A stretch of DNA of 64,000 bases from Antennarius striatus (Eukaryota > Chordata > Actinopteri > Lophiiformes > Antennariidae): assembly GCF_040054535.1 (NCBI RefSeq), contig NC_090795.1, positions 5,493,501-5,557,500 on the forward strand. The letters are read 5' to 3'. The notes beneath the pieces are model-generated. The model did no database searches. It saw nothing but the letters and a program-made list of their open reading frames with translations, and was not told the DNA's origin. The position numbers and the translations under genes are program-made. Shown here one piece after another: positions 36,362 to 49,544 of this stretch; position 1 is the first letter of the stretch, and each line of letters begins with the position of its first letter.

Positions 36362-39300
36362 TGCAGAATGCTCATTCCACAAGCTTTGATGGTGCAAGTA
36401 GGTGTGTTTAACAGGAAGCGAGGGCTTGGAGGAGGCGTGTGGTGACACACCAGCACATGCATGCTCCTGGAATAAAAAGAGAAAAAGCACCAGTTGTGGT
36501 CGGCAGCTCCGTGGATTTTTTTTTTTTTTTTCATTAAGCGTGCGGATTGTGTGCGTGTGCAGGCATGGGTTTGCTCGCTGTCAAAGTCTCTGTGTGTGGC
36601 TTTGCTCATTCGCAGCTGCAGGATCAAGCCCGAACTGGGAGCTCGATGTGGGTAAACTGTGATTTGGCTATCTCTCTTCCTGGAGGAGATAAATCCTCGT
36701 CATGCTGGTGTGTCAACCACTCAGTAATTACTTCATCCTGTCACGACTGTCTGAGAATGCAAGCCAGTGGGAACTTGCACTGTCGCTCTTTCACTGACAC
36801 AAGGGGAAAAAAACACACACACAGCATCTCTTTCATTCAGCTTCCTTCTCAGCTTCGAGGCGTTAGTCATCAGATGAAACGGATGCAGAGAAATTCAATG
36901 AAGTTCAAAAGCTTCACATCTGGGTATTTTACTACCTGTTATTCTAAGTTGCACAGTTTCAGCATAAATTTGTTAGCTTAGCTTGTGAGACTCTATTCAA
37001 CTTGTGGTCCAGATGTAAAAGCAGGAAATGAGGAAGTTCCTGTCTTGCAATATGAAATCTTTCACTAGATGTCATCCCAGCCCACGCTGCTTCTTTTCAC
37101 GGCACCTCTTGAATCTGTGCAAAAGTGGTCCAACCTGTAGGTGTTAAATATGCCCCTAATCATCTATCTCATGATGCCCTGATGCTTTCTAATTCTAGGT
37201 GGCCCATGCAGATGAATTTCACCTGTTGATTCTTGCCTGTACGGAAATTTCTATAGCATAGTATCATCCATGTATAATTGTTGTGCATCTCCATGACCTA
37301 ATTCAGCAGTGATTTCATGCCTGGGCATGCTCTGAAGTCGAATTAAAGTCAGTAGAATAAAACTGGAGCTCTTGCTGCTCCAGTTTGTGGCTCTTAGATG
37401 TTTTAGGTTTACTTACGACTTAATTGCTCCCAGTTTGTGAAGGCCTGGAATGCTTTGATTATAGCCGTTTAGGGAGGAAGACTGGCGTTTGGATATCTTT
37501 TGACACAGGAAGCACGAGGAAGACAATGTCATTCATTCCTCTCCTCCTGCTCGGGGTTAGAAACAAGGCAGGAGAGAGAGAGAGGAGGAGAAAAATGAAA
37601 GAGGTGGGGGGGGGTGGAGATGCAGGGAGGAGCTGACGGAGCTATGGCAAACACAAAGAATGGCTGCGGCAGCGGACCCCTACTGTCTCTCGCTCTGCAG
37701 CAAGAACACATGCACCATTTTACCTCTAAAAACAACAAGTCTGTGCATTGAAGATCTGGGTTTTTTAATTTTTTTTATTTCAAGCTATAAACAGCCCATT
37801 TGAAATTTTTGATCAAGCAAGACAGGGGGGGGGGGGCAATCTTTCAAATAGACTGTCCCACGCCTAACTTCTTACTCTTCCTGTCGGTGTTTTGGCATCA
37901 GAGGGAGCAAAGGAAAAAGCAAAGCCCCGAAAGGATTTCCTCAGTGTTGACTGTGGATGATCCTCATGGCTCCTGCATGCTAAAGCTGGGGCAAGGCAGG
38001 GCCTGCAGTCATACCCCCCTCCCTCCCCCCGGGTGAATGAAAAACACTGTGGAGGAGTTAAAGCTCCTACCATTGAGATTGGGAAGAAAAATGTGAAGAC
38101 AAACATTTTTTTTTACATTTTTTTTTTTAGCTGTTCTCTTGACAGGATATTGAAAGTTTCGAGACTTGGCTTGACAGCTAAATTGTGTGGTTGGAAGTTC
38201 ATGTTGCTTTCACTGCTTGGGACGGGTGGGAGTTTGTCGGAGGAGCGATGAGGAATGGTGCATGGCTGTAAAATGGGTGGTTGAGGCTGAACAGTGTGGG
38301 AGGCCGGGCCCCAGCGCAAATTAAAGACTTCTCTGTGAAAGTCCCAGACTCTGCTACAGTAATGTGTATGCGTGAGCGTCTGAGACTGTGTGTAAGCGGA
38401 CCGACAGAGAAGGGGAGGGGGGGGGGCAGATTTGGCCCTCCCTCTTTTATTTTTTTATGTGTTTTTTTTTTTTCTTAACCAGTCATTAAAAATTACCCAC
38501 AACTAACCCCGGTGAACACTGAGAGACATGGAGAAAGAGAGAAAGAATGCATCTCCTCTTTCTCCCCCAGTTTTCTTTGAGCTTTGCTGCTTCACTAACC
38601 AAGTAAAACAGGGAGGAAAAAAAAAAGGGGTGGGGGGGGGGGTAGGCTGTGTTCAAGAGGGGCTGATTCCACTCAGAGGTTTTTTTTAAGACGCACACTG
38701 GTACCCCTCCCCCAAGTGAAAAGTAGCAGGAGTTTTTTTTTCTCTTCTTCTTCTTCTTCTCCCCCCCTCCCTATCCAGGAGGGGAGAGAGAGAAAGAGAT
38801 GAATGGGCAAAGGAATGCGGGAGACAAACGAGGGCTCTCGGCAGGAGAGTGGGAATGTTGAGAGCATTGTTCCTCCCTCCTTACCCCCCCCCCCCTGCAA
38901 GATTCTGCAAGGGAGTGGATGTAAACACCCAGGAAAGAGAAGGAAGAGGGGTGTGAGAAGTCACACCTGAGAGACAGATTGTGGCATCTGCATCATATTT
39001 ACCCTACCCAGATGCCCCAGATGCACGGGGTTCCGCATCGCTTCGACTCATGCGTGCAGCGAGTGCCTATAGCTGCCATCTCATCTTTCCCTCCTCCCCC
39101 CCCCCTCCGTTCCTCTGAACAGGATGTATAGGGTCAGCGGGTCAGGACTGGAAACCACAAAGACAGTATACGTCAGTATAGCTGGGTCTTGTTCCAACAA
39201 TCCCCCTTACTCAGTCTCGTACCTCCTACCTTTCAGTCCCCCCCCCCTCCTTTTTTCCCCCTCTAATTTCTTCTCTCTCTCTCTCCCATCCTTACTTTCC

Positions 39301-41635
39301 ATTTCCCTCTCTCCATTCATCCACCCACGCCTGCCCCGTTCCTCCTCTCATGTAGGAGATGCAGAAAGGCTTGACGTTTGGTTTTGGGCCCAGATGGCTT
39401 TAGCATGCCTCTGGCGGTGGATTAAACTGCCAGTGTCTCCTTTCGCCTGCATGTGCAAGTGGTCAGGACAAAGAGCGGCAAACAGGGTGGAAAAGGGGGG
39501 GGGGGGAAGGAATGCGAGCAAAGAAAAAGAAATACCAGCATTGTGAAACAACACACTGATGTTTCACGGCGTTCCCGGAACAGTGGCTATAAGAGCGCCT
39601 GTAAAAAGTGTCAGCCAGTTAGTTTTTCCTGTTGTTGTTTTTTTTTTTTCCTGTTCTGTCATTTTTTAATCAGGTTATGACTTTTTTCTTGAGAGCACTT
39701 GTTCCACGGAACTCCGGAATGAACATGTGAACTTTTGACCACATTCTGCTGCATTTATATGTAAATAGCAGCTGCAGCTAGCAGTGATCCTTCCTGTAAT
39801 GACATGACATCGGCATTGTGTTTCAGCCCTCTTAACGTGGATTCCTGCGTGTGTTTCAGCCTTGCTGTGTCTAAGCAGTTTTACCCCAGTGTCTTTAACT
39901 CCCCAGGCTTGCTGTTGTGTACTCTGTGATTACACTCACTTTCACTTGTGTCATATTTTACAGCCGCATTTAGCACATGGAGACAGTGTGGTGGCAAAGT
40001 TGTTGTGGGGGTATTTTTACTAGCGTAAGTAGACTGTATTATCCACTTAGCAATGCCTCATCATGACTCTTCCTCTTGATTTCATTGACTTCCTTTATCT
40101 CTGCATCCTCGACTTTACGTAGGAACGCATTCTGGGATGACCTATCCACCAGTCAGTGCCTTTTAAACTGATGACTAATCTCCACACGCCCCCCCCCACC
40201 CTGGCTACCATGATTCTGTGTCCGAGTATGCCACGACTTGTTGCCCTATGCTGTCATTGCCAGCGCATGTGATGTGTCACTCTGCGCAGGGAGCCAGTCT
40301 GCATTGAAAGTTTCAGTCAGTGAGCGACGGCGGTGGGAAATGAGTGCAGTGAAAGCATGCGTGAGATGTGTGGGCGTGTTAGCTTTAGCTTTACAGCTAA
40401 TGCTCAGGTTTATGCCTCACGAAGCAGCTGGAATGTACAGGAACTGAAGGAAACAGCGTGGCAAAGTTATCCTCTCCTTCTTACTTCTTTGCCCATTGTT
40501 TCTTTATCCCTCTCTCTCTCTCTCTCAATCTCCTTTTTTTTTTTTTTTTTTTTTACTGGGTGACCGCTTTATCTTTCAGCCCTCCCATGACCACCACCGG
40601 CAGGTCTTTGGGACAGAAACAAAAGATTGATGTGCCTGTTCATGTGGTTGCAGACTAGTCAGACTTAACACGAAAAAAAAAAAAAAGCCCTGGCTGAGGA
40701 GCAGCTTTAGAACAATGGAAACAGCCTGGAAGCATCACTGGACAAATGAGAAAACCCCCTTCAATGGAAGAAAAGGGAGATTCAAGGAGATTAGCTCACA
40801 TGTTTCAGCATTTGTCAAGGAAGGACTGTGGCGGAATGCGTTTACACCCAATTCTGGGTGCTTATACCTGACAGTGCAGCAGATGTCACCCACTGACGGT
40901 GTCAATGCTGAGGAATGCTCTGCTATCACAGTAGAAGCTTAAATACACTAGATGCATATTTAAAAACGTCATTGTGGCTCCTCTGAAAGCTTTTATTTGT
41001 ATCGGCGTAAGGCTCATTAATAATAATGTGATAACTGTAATATTTCACAGACTCTAAATTTGATTCCCTTGTCTCTCCTTGCCTCGTCACTGATTGACAG
41101 AGCAGAGGAGAGTGTCAGGCCATAAAATAGTTATGCAGGTTACCAGGCGCTTATTTGGATGTGAAGCAAAGGGAAATGGGTTAAGTGAAGTGAGTCCGTT
41201 GTCTAACGGGGTGGGGTAGGGGGGGGGTGGGGCTTGCCTTTCACATTTCGCAGTGACAGCTGTGAGGGCGCTCTTATCTAGACATCCAGGAGACATGAGC
41301 CTGCAGGAGCAGCGACCCGGCGTTGACAGGGGTTTCTGTCAAAAAAAATAAAAAATAAAGGGGGCACCCAGAGCACACAGCTTTGTCGATAGCGCTGGAG
41401 ATGTGTGTGTGTGTGAGGGGGGGGGGACACCGGAGGTGCATTTAACAAGTGTGTGGCGCTGATAATGCATGCTTGTGTTTAACTAAAGAAAGCATTTGGA
41501 GGGTGCAGTTAGTGCAGGATGTTTACAACTCTCATACAATTTGCACCCCCCCCCCTTCCCGGTGCGACAAGCACTCACACATGCTAAATATACTTCTTTT
41601 TTAATGGCACTCTGAGAGTCTGCCACCTTCTCTTG

Positions 41636-41636
<1 letters not shown>

Positions 41637-41673
<37 letters not shown>
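41637..41673. repeat. (CA)n microsatellite
   Basis: About 37 bp of uninterrupted CA. Confidence 0.95.
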
Positions 41674-41676
<3 letters not shown>

Positions 41677-43022
41677 TCACACAGGGAGCTATTGTGTCTG
41701 CGAGAGTTCAGGCATCTGGAGAGCAGAAACCCTCTATGGTGACATCTGACCTCTGGTGGTTTGAGAGCCGCAGACTGACAGGAGGGTTTCTGGGAGGCTT
41801 CCAGGTGAGTCATAGAGCTTTAAGAGGACTTTTAAAGTACCGTTGTGTAGTTTTGTGCGTCTCTGCACATTATTTTCTGTTTATAGCTATTTTAACATTC
41901 TAAAACTCAAGATTTTCACGTTGCTTTGTCTTATCCAACAGAAGTGTATCGTTTCACAGAGACGACGTGTCTCACGATGCATCACAAGCACCAGAAGCAG
42001 TAGAGTTCAGCGTTCCCAAGAGCTTCAGATCTACAAAAGATTACATGTTCATTTGCAACAGGGTGACACCCGGGTGCCCCTCCCTTCCCATTATCCCCTT
42101 GGTTTATTTGATTTTGAAGTTCCGCTAGCTAGCTGTGACCCGTCATCCCTGCTTTTGTTTCCCTGTCGGCTGGCGTTGAGGTGAGCGCCGCCGCCGCAGC
42201 GTTCTACCCCGTCAAGGTAAACAAACAGCGGCTTTCTGTTTGCCGCTGGTGAAACACCAGGCCTCCCTGCGAACTTTATATTGCTGCACGTCGCCATGGT
42301 GACACTATCAGAAAGAACTCCTGCTGATTGTGTGTGTGTGTGTGTGTTAGAGATGGACAAATGGACAGACGGGCACACGATTCACCCTCCTGCTTTTCTG
42401 ATTCTCATCCTGGTCTCTGTTCAATACCCCCCCCCCCCCCTCTGGCGGACCCTCCTCCCAAACACCGTGCAGCTGGGCTCAGCTGTCAATGTTCACCCAT
42501 GCTGACCGCCCCCTTTCCGGGCCTTTGTATTTGTTTGGTCGGGTGGTGGATTTGCCCTCGGCCCCCACGCGGGGGAGCCCGTTCCTGTAAGCAAGCCTCT
42601 TAAAAAAACCCAAACCGTCTACTGTTTTTGAAGTGGCCAATCAAAGATACACGCCAGAGATTAAGACACAGCTGCCTTCCTTTAAAATCTGTCCGGTAAC
42701 GTGAACAGGAGGATTTTTAAAAAAGGGGGAAATGTTACACGTCCACGCAGACGAATGAATGAGACCATGATCAGTCCAAAAAGAAGAAAAGAGGAGGTGA
42801 CGAGCAATTCTGTTTTCTTCTGCAGGGCCGTAGGAATGAATGCAGACTTTGCTTTGTCTCCGGGGAGGGAAGAGAGCTTTCTTTGATATTATCAAGCCCA
42901 GAGGTGGGGGGAGTGCTCCGCTGAGAGCTGCTATTCACACCAACTTGTCAGCATGGGACTTTTGAAGCATTTGTCAAAAGGAGGATTTGGCAGAGAGCCA
43001 CCGGGAGTTTTGTCATTCACAA

Positions 43023-43042
43023 CCCCCCCCCCCCCCCCCCCC
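43023..43042. repeat. poly(C) run of 20
   Basis: Twenty consecutive C on the + strand within intron 4. Confidence 0.9.
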
Positions 43043-43867
43043 GTTGGACGACAGGGACCGCAGCTCCCTTCTGAGCGAAGGGGACATGAAATTCCTGACG
43101 TCCGTTAAAACGAAGAAGTTATTCGATTCAACTCGATATTAACGTGGTGATCGAAAATGCTTCTGCGCTCATCGAGTGTTTATCTCGGTTAGTTTGGAAG
43201 AAACAGATCTCCAAATTCCTCTTTTAAGGGTCTGATGGAATCTTGCGTCACATTCCCACTTCACCCTGTCCTTGACTATCTGTGTGGGAGGTCCAGGGCG
43301 GTCTAATGCTTCCACGGCTGCAAGAGGATCAAACTATTTCCTTATCGTTGTGTGGAAAATGGAAACTTGGCTTCTGTCTTATCAGGACAGTTGTTTTTTT
43401 GTTTTTTTTTGGGTGAGATTCTTTCTCCCTCGCTATTGTCGGACCATCATAAGAGATTAAATCCACTCACTTTTTTGTTAATGACACATCCTTACATTCA
43501 CATACATTTAAAGTGGCTGTGGTCCATTGCATGGCGAGCTGAGAGCGTATCAGTGACAGCGAGTCTGCGGTCTCCAGAGGCTGAAATGTTAAGCTGGGCC
43601 GTGTCAATGTTATTTCCGTGCCTCTGTGTCTGCATGTCTGCAGGCCTGAGTGTGTGTGCATGCGAGTGTGGACATTTTCCAACAACTCGAGTGTGTTTGT
43701 TTTAGCCCATCTCGCCATTCAGAGCTGGCCTGTCATCCTCTCCTGCACGTCTTTCTCTCTCAGTGACAGCTAGGTGGGACCCGACGCGTCGTCTCCTGTT
43801 TCAGGCGGCGTTTACTGATGGCGTGAAAAACCGACTGCCCTTAAAAGCATCTCTTCTTTCAGAGAGG

Positions 43868-43911
43868 ACAGACACACACACACACACAGATACACACAAA
43901 CACACACACAC
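43868..43911. repeat. imperfect (CA)n repeat
   Basis: CA repeat with GATA and AACA interruptions. Confidence 0.85.
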
Positions 43912-44206
43912 ATGCAGTCATCAGACATGGCTTTTAGATGACTTCAGGGGATAGAAGCTCTGAAAGGGGGCTGACATTCTATCCTTTGAACCTCTGCTGC
44001 TGATAGGGGCAGGACCTCGCCCTCTCCTTCTCCCTCTGCGCGAGAACATGTGTGTGTTCGCCCAACATTTCTTTTTCTTTTTTTTTTTTGGTCTCTTGTG
44101 GGTCTGTACTCTGTGACCTTTCTGAAGATTAACCCCCGGATGTCAATCATATTCCTGAGACATCTTCGAGGAGTCGAGACGGCGCTCCAGACTGCATTAA
44201 AAGAAA

Positions 44207-44231
44207 AACACACACACACACACACACACAA
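44207..44231. repeat. (CA)n microsatellite
   Basis: About 25 bp of CA. Confidence 0.85.
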
Positions 44232-45828
44232 AGTTTTAGCTGTAAAAACTGAATCATCATCATCTTTAGCTTTTGCTGTGGTTTTTGTTTCACCACCATC
44301 AAAGATGGATATATTTGCAAGATGATCTCACCTTAAGCCTTCATCTATGCCATTTGAAGATTTTTTCCCGGCTTGTCATAACCTGACAAAACCTTTTCTG
44401 GAAACACGCTATCAATGTTGACACGGCAACAGCATGTGGGAGGGCCAGGCGGACGGCGGTAGATGACTAAGACGATGAAGTCAGCCTTTTGCTCACCTTC
44501 AGTATGTTAAGGCCTCTCTGTAGCTGTCAGCCAGACGAAAAGACACAAAAGCAAGAAAAAAAATATCCGGCTTTAATAGTTAATAGAGACGTGCCCGCTC
44601 GTGCTGGATGTGGTTGGCAACAGTTGTCCGCCGCTTGCAGCGCAGAAATCTCTCTACGGTAGTATGTTTATCTTTTGTGGGGATTAAAGGGATCCAGGAA
44701 ACCTGCTGTCCTAGTTTTTCAGGAGAGTAGAACGAGGGAGTGACCTAGTTTTTTGATGATGTGACCAACACAGGAAGGAGATTCCGAGGCACACTGTTCA
44801 GTCGCTAGGTGGTGGCTGTTTGGCTGCCTTGTAGACAGACTAAGGTTTTTGTCTGCTGTCATGTTTCAGGCTTCTGAGTCTGTGGGTGTGAGAGGCTCCA
44901 TTGTCTGCAGGACCTGTAGCTGTAACCTGAGAGGGAAAGAGCTCTAACAGAGAGAGTGTGTGTAACCAACCAGCACCATGAGGCATTTATGATATTTGTT
45001 TCGCATGGATTTAATGGGGAGCTTTTAGCGTACTGAGCTCTCAGACTGTTACGCTGTGGAATTGAGCTTCTGTGCAGTATCATAAATATCATTTAGCTTC
45101 CGTGCTAAATAAGAAAGCAAACAATAACGCATGTGGGTATGTAGGGCTACATTCAGATGGACGGTTACTGTTAGTGCATAAAGGGCTTAACCATCTAGAT
45201 CAGTGGGTCAAGTGGCTGACATAATAATCCTATTACTAGACGAGGTTATGGTTTGTTAAAGTTGGTCCTAATCTACTGTCCATTTTGACTCCAACACAAG
45301 GATTTAACCCTCAGTGTTATCTGTCAGGGTGTCACCTGTCACCACAGTCATTATCTTTGTGTCATCACTTGTATTTGTGTGTTTGAGTCGAATATTTTCA
45401 TTCATTTAATGCTGTTTTCCTTTCATTTTCATACTGTTATATAGAATTATTTATTTATGTGATAATAATAATTTATTTATTTTATAAGTTATCGTATTTA
45501 TGCAGTACTGCCATTACCTGTGGCTGCATCAAGTTCAATCGCTCCTATAATTTCAGTGATGAGCATCAAAGTAGATTTTACTCTTAATCTTAATCTTGAA
45601 GTCAGGGTGTTCAAAAAAGATCACATGTGACAATATACTGCCATTTCTACCATAGGTGTAATTAAAAAAAAAAAAAGAGTCTATTTCCCATGATACAAGA
45701 TAATTCTGTTTCCTGTCAGCCCAAATCTTACACATTAGGGGCCCCTCAAGCATGTCAGTGAACCTTTATTGAGATGTATGTATTACGTATGTTTTTTCTA
45801 ACTTTCGTCCTCTGTGTCGTCCCTGCAG

Positions 45829-46211
45829 TGTCATCATGCATCACAACCTATAAGAAGACACCTCCCCCAGTTCCTCCTCGGACCACCCCGTCCAAGCCAT
45901 TCATATCCATCACGGCCCAGAGCAGCACCGAGTCTGCCCAAGATGCCTACATGGACGGGGGCTCCGGCACTCGTACGGGCATCAGCTCCCAGCCGGGCCT
46001 GTCCAACTCCACGGAAAGCATCGACAGCATGAAAGCTCTGACGGCGGCGATAGAGGCGGCTAACGCTCAGGTGCACGGCCCTGCCAGCCAGCATGTCACC
46101 AACAGCACCATCACCATCACTGCCAGCGCCACCACCTCTGCCGTCGCGCACATCTCCGACAGCAAGGCGCAGAGGGAAGCGCTCCGCAAGTGCCTCTCCG
46201 TAGGGATCCAG
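45829..46211 (+). CDS. dlgap1: dlgap1 coding exon 5 (residues 572-698), proline-rich segment
   Basis: The exon follows CCCTGCAG. TG completes a valine codon from exon 4, then SSCITTYKKTPPPVPPR, an SH3-ligand-like proline segment. Next come KPFISITAQSSTESAQDAYM, the conserved SNSTESIDSMKALTAAIEAA, a Thr-rich low-complexity stretch, and the beginning of a dynein light chain motif, CLSVGIQ. It ends at CAG before GTTGGT, phase 0. The GKAP family binds DYNLL through such GIQV[DE] motifs. Here the motif is split between exons 5 and 6. Confidence 0.95.
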
Positions 46212-46295
46212 GTTGGTGGAAAAGCCAGAGACTTCTTGAAAGAGAAACGTAAAGATGGAATTTGACAGTTTGTCCCTCCTCCTTCCTCTTTTAAG
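46212..46295. other. 84-bp dlgap1 intron 5
   Basis: GTTGGT...TTTTAAG. If retained, the frame continues 18 codons (VGGKARDFLKEKRKDGI) to a TGA at 46263-46265, truncating the protein before the GH1 domain. Confidence 0.9.
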
Positions 46296-46378
46296 GTGGA
46301 CCCAGAGGAAGGAGGGCTGTCAGAGGAGGAGCAATCTAAATTCCAATCAATAGGAATTCAGGTGGAGGATGAGCGATG
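46296..46378 (+). CDS. dlgap1: dlgap1 coding exon 6 (residues 699-726), dynein light chain motif
   Basis: This small exon (83 nt) follows an 84-bp intron with a good pyrimidine tract (CTTCCTCTTTTAAG). It encodes VDPEEGGLSEEEQSKFQSIG and then IQVEDER. It completes the first GIQVD motif and contains the second, SIGIQVE (about residues 716-722), matching mammalian SVGVQVE. It ends at TG before GTGAGTGG (phase 2), and the codon is completed to cysteine by exon 7. Confidence 0.93.
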
Positions 46379-47981
46379 GTGAGTGGAGCGATGGATCTGA
46401 TGGGAGGAGGGAATTGAAGGGGCTTGAGGATGGAGGGGCTTTTGGGTGTACAGGGCAAACTTCTGCCCCCTCTGCACTGGCTTCCCTGCAGCAGCTGTTC
46501 CCAGTTCAGGGTGAGGTTGGCGTCATAGCCCCCTCAGCCAGGGGCCCCAAGTGACAGCTGGGCCAGAGGATGTGGTGCAGGGTGCTAGGAAGGTGGAGGG
46601 GGGGAGTTGACAGCCATCTGTTGTTCCAGTCATTGTGATTCAGACTACTCTGCGGCTGTTTGTGTATGAGAGGGAGGGAGTGGGCTTTTATTGGGTTTAT
46701 TTAGTTGTGAGAACACTGAGAGGCTGCTGTGCTCCCGGCCACAGCCTCTCATTCATATGTTATGTTCCCCAGTTTGAGAAGAAGCAGCCTAGTGTGCATG
46801 CTGTTTCATTAGGTCGAGACACATCAGACTCGTCTGGGCCTCCGATGGAACACACAGCCATTCACGTTGCATCCGCTCACCCTGTTGAAACCCAATCGAA
46901 ACTCCTTGCCTTGTTGAGAGGAGTTGAGAAATTTAGCCACGGTGCTGATTTCGTGCTGTAGCTGAGGCATGCTTGGGGAATTCAGAGACATCACCTTTTT
47001 TAATCAAAGGTCACGGCGATTGTTGGATCCAGCACTTCAAAACACACACTAACACAGTGTCGGGGAACGAGAGGGGCTTTCTGAAAGGGGAGGTCTCAGC
47101 TGACTGGCCGACCAAAGAGTTTTCTTAGTTGCCAAGCCAAATATTAACTCATCCGGACACCTTCTACAGTCTGCCGAGTCTTAGAGCGAGGCAGCACAGC
47201 GCTGCATTTCTCTGGTTCATGTTTAGAGTAGGTGGGGACGATGCCTGTGTTTATCTACGTGTGTGTGTCGTCTTGTGTGCGTTAGATAGAGGTACACGCC
47301 AACACAGTGGTTACCTCCATCCTTGTGGATCTTCCATTGCTTGTTCACAATCCGGACTCTCAATACGCCACTGTCTCCACAGCTTTGAGGTCACTGGCGT
47401 ACAGGAAATGCCCAGGAAATGTATCTGTACCTGCTGAAATTCAGCAATTTCCCCGCCAGCATATTACAGCGCAGACTCGTGTTGCTTAACCACCTCATCA
47501 TGATGCTAGAGGAACACATCTCCAGATAGGAGTCCCCGTAGCCGACACTGCTCAACAGGTGGAACCAAAAACAGGTTCCACAACCAGCTGAAAGTCTTTC
47601 ATAAGAGCGTTAGCTCCACCCTAATGCATTGGAAACATCAGACGCTGATTGAACAAGTATTTCAAATGGAGGGGTGAAGTTTGATAAGAAATAAATTAAA
47701 AGGAAAACACCTGGCAAAGAGAGGAGAAACAGATTTATGGCTGCAGCCGATCTGTTTTGTGTCCAACCCACATTGGACTAGAAGGGAACCAATAGACACG
47801 CAAGGAGCAAAATATTCATCATGGATCACAATGACAACCTGAAGTGTGTGTTTGTGTATGTGTGTGTGTGTACCTTGGACATCGAGGCATGCTGCCCCCT
47901 ACATCAGATTCCCAGACAGTGAGAGTGCCAAACTCCTACGGCCTTGCTCCATTGCTCAAACAAATCTTTGTGAGTGTGTGA

Positions 47982-47982
<1 letters not shown>

Positions 47983-48060
<78 letters not shown>
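47983..48060. repeat. (GT)n microsatellite, longest in the window
   Basis: About 78 bp of essentially uninterrupted GT in dlgap1 intron 6. Likely highly polymorphic and Z-DNA-prone. Confidence 0.97.
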
Positions 48061-48061
<1 letters not shown>

Positions 48062-49198
48062 TGTTTATATGTTGCAGTTGCAGTTGCAGGTCATAACCTC
48101 CCCTCGCTGTTTGCACTACGATTAACAGAGAGCGAGTCGCTGGGATCTTAAACAGACAAACACAACAAACAACACGATTGGCTGCACGTCTTTCATTCAG
48201 GAAGTGCTAGCTTCTAATGCTAAATTTCTATTCCTGCATGTTTATATTTACCTTAAAATATGTTTAAATTTAATTACATATTTTTTTCAATCTGAAAATC
48301 ACATGCACACGCAAAAACTGTGCCAAAGAATAAACTTTGTTTCGTAAATCAACAATGAATTTTGATTTTTAGGGCATTTCAAATTGAAGGTGTAGGGGTC
48401 ATTGGTGGCCAGATGTCTTTGCAGTCAGAGGGGATGAGGAGAATTACTTACCGTCCTAGTTACTAAAACACATGCACGACCATCTTGAAAAGTCAACTCA
48501 AGACACAACAAGACCTCCCTGCCTCGTGTTTACATCCAAACTAACTAAAGGGCAGCCATTCCTGGTTTAGGACAAGCAAACCAGAGGCTGCACGTGTAGT
48601 GTCAATTTTCTTTGACACCTAAAAACCTGTTGCGACACTTCTCAATCTGTCAGGCTCAGCTTTGTGTTTGTGGTTTTGAACTGCATTCTCTTCAGACAAA
48701 GGAAAATCATTAAGATTTATCACAGCTCTATATGAAAGGTAACACGGATTTACAACTTTACTTCACCTTCGCCACATGAATGTAATCTTAAAAAAAAAAA
48801 AATCATATGACTGTTCCTCCTTCCTTTTCTTCCTCCTCCTGCATTCATTGCTCATGTTTTATAGCCTCTTGTCTCCCGCAAGTCAACTTTTCTCCTTGCC
48901 CTTCCTCGTTCCTTCGCCTCCAGCCTATTGATATATCCGTCTCTGTCTCGGCTGCAGGAAGTTATTAGCGGGTTGGCAGAAAGCAGGCAGGGGCCTTTAG
49001 AACTGAACACCTGCTCGGAGGAGTTACTCTTTAACTTCTCTTCACACACTCACACCCGTGGGGCTGAGTAATGCACACACAAAGCACATACGTGCGTTTG
49101 ATCTCACCCAAACCACTCCCCTGTTGTTGCTCTCTCTTTTCTTTTTACTGTCCGTAGAGGAGAGATGAATTAGAAAAAAATGGGGAGGTACAGAGGTG

Positions 49199-49214
49199 GA
49201 GTGTGTGCATGTGT

Positions 49215-49266
<52 letters not shown>
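49199..49266. repeat. imperfect (GT)n repeat
   Basis: GT repeat with CA, TC and TT interruptions. Confidence 0.9.
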
Positions 49267-49544
49267 CCGGAGATGGGATGATCATTTGTGTGTGTTGTGC
49301 TGCAGGCAGGTCAAACCTAGGTGAGAGACGACCGTGGGCATGTTTTTATCAGACTAGCTCAGGCTAGTGATTCAGTTTCTCTCCTAGCTTGACAAAGTTG
49401 TGACTGCCTGCTAACTTTTACCGCTTTTACAGCAGCTAAAGTTAAACATATGGACCTAAATATGTCTTAAAGCCAGATATGATGTTTTTGAATTGTGATA
49501 TGTTACTTTTATTCCCTTTTTGTTTGCATCCTTGCTTGTCAGAG

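Larger units (their letters stand above)
26231..45828. other. dlgap1 intron 4 (19.6 kb)
   Basis: The largest intron, separating the GK-binding repeat exons from the C-terminal half. It carries the candidate internal promoter and first exon (31981-32204), several CA/GT microsatellites, a tandem duplication (31321-31366), a hairpin (33107-33155), a degenerate repeat-like region (31380-31800), and a zone from about 37550 to 43050 rich in G, C and purine/pyrimidine runs. Many open frames here are produced by microsatellites and have no family resemblance. Confidence 0.8.

Noticed and set aside
41694..41805. Exon-like segment in intron 4 ending in CTTCCAG|GTGAGT with an open frame (MVTSDLWWFESRRLTGG)
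   Set aside because: It ends in phase 0, while the next known exon (45829) needs phase 1, so it cannot encode an in-frame dlgap1 N-terminus. It could only be a non-coding first exon.
47846..48151. Open frames rich in VCVCV or THTHT here and at other CA/GT arrays
   Set aside because: Translated microsatellites, not proteins.
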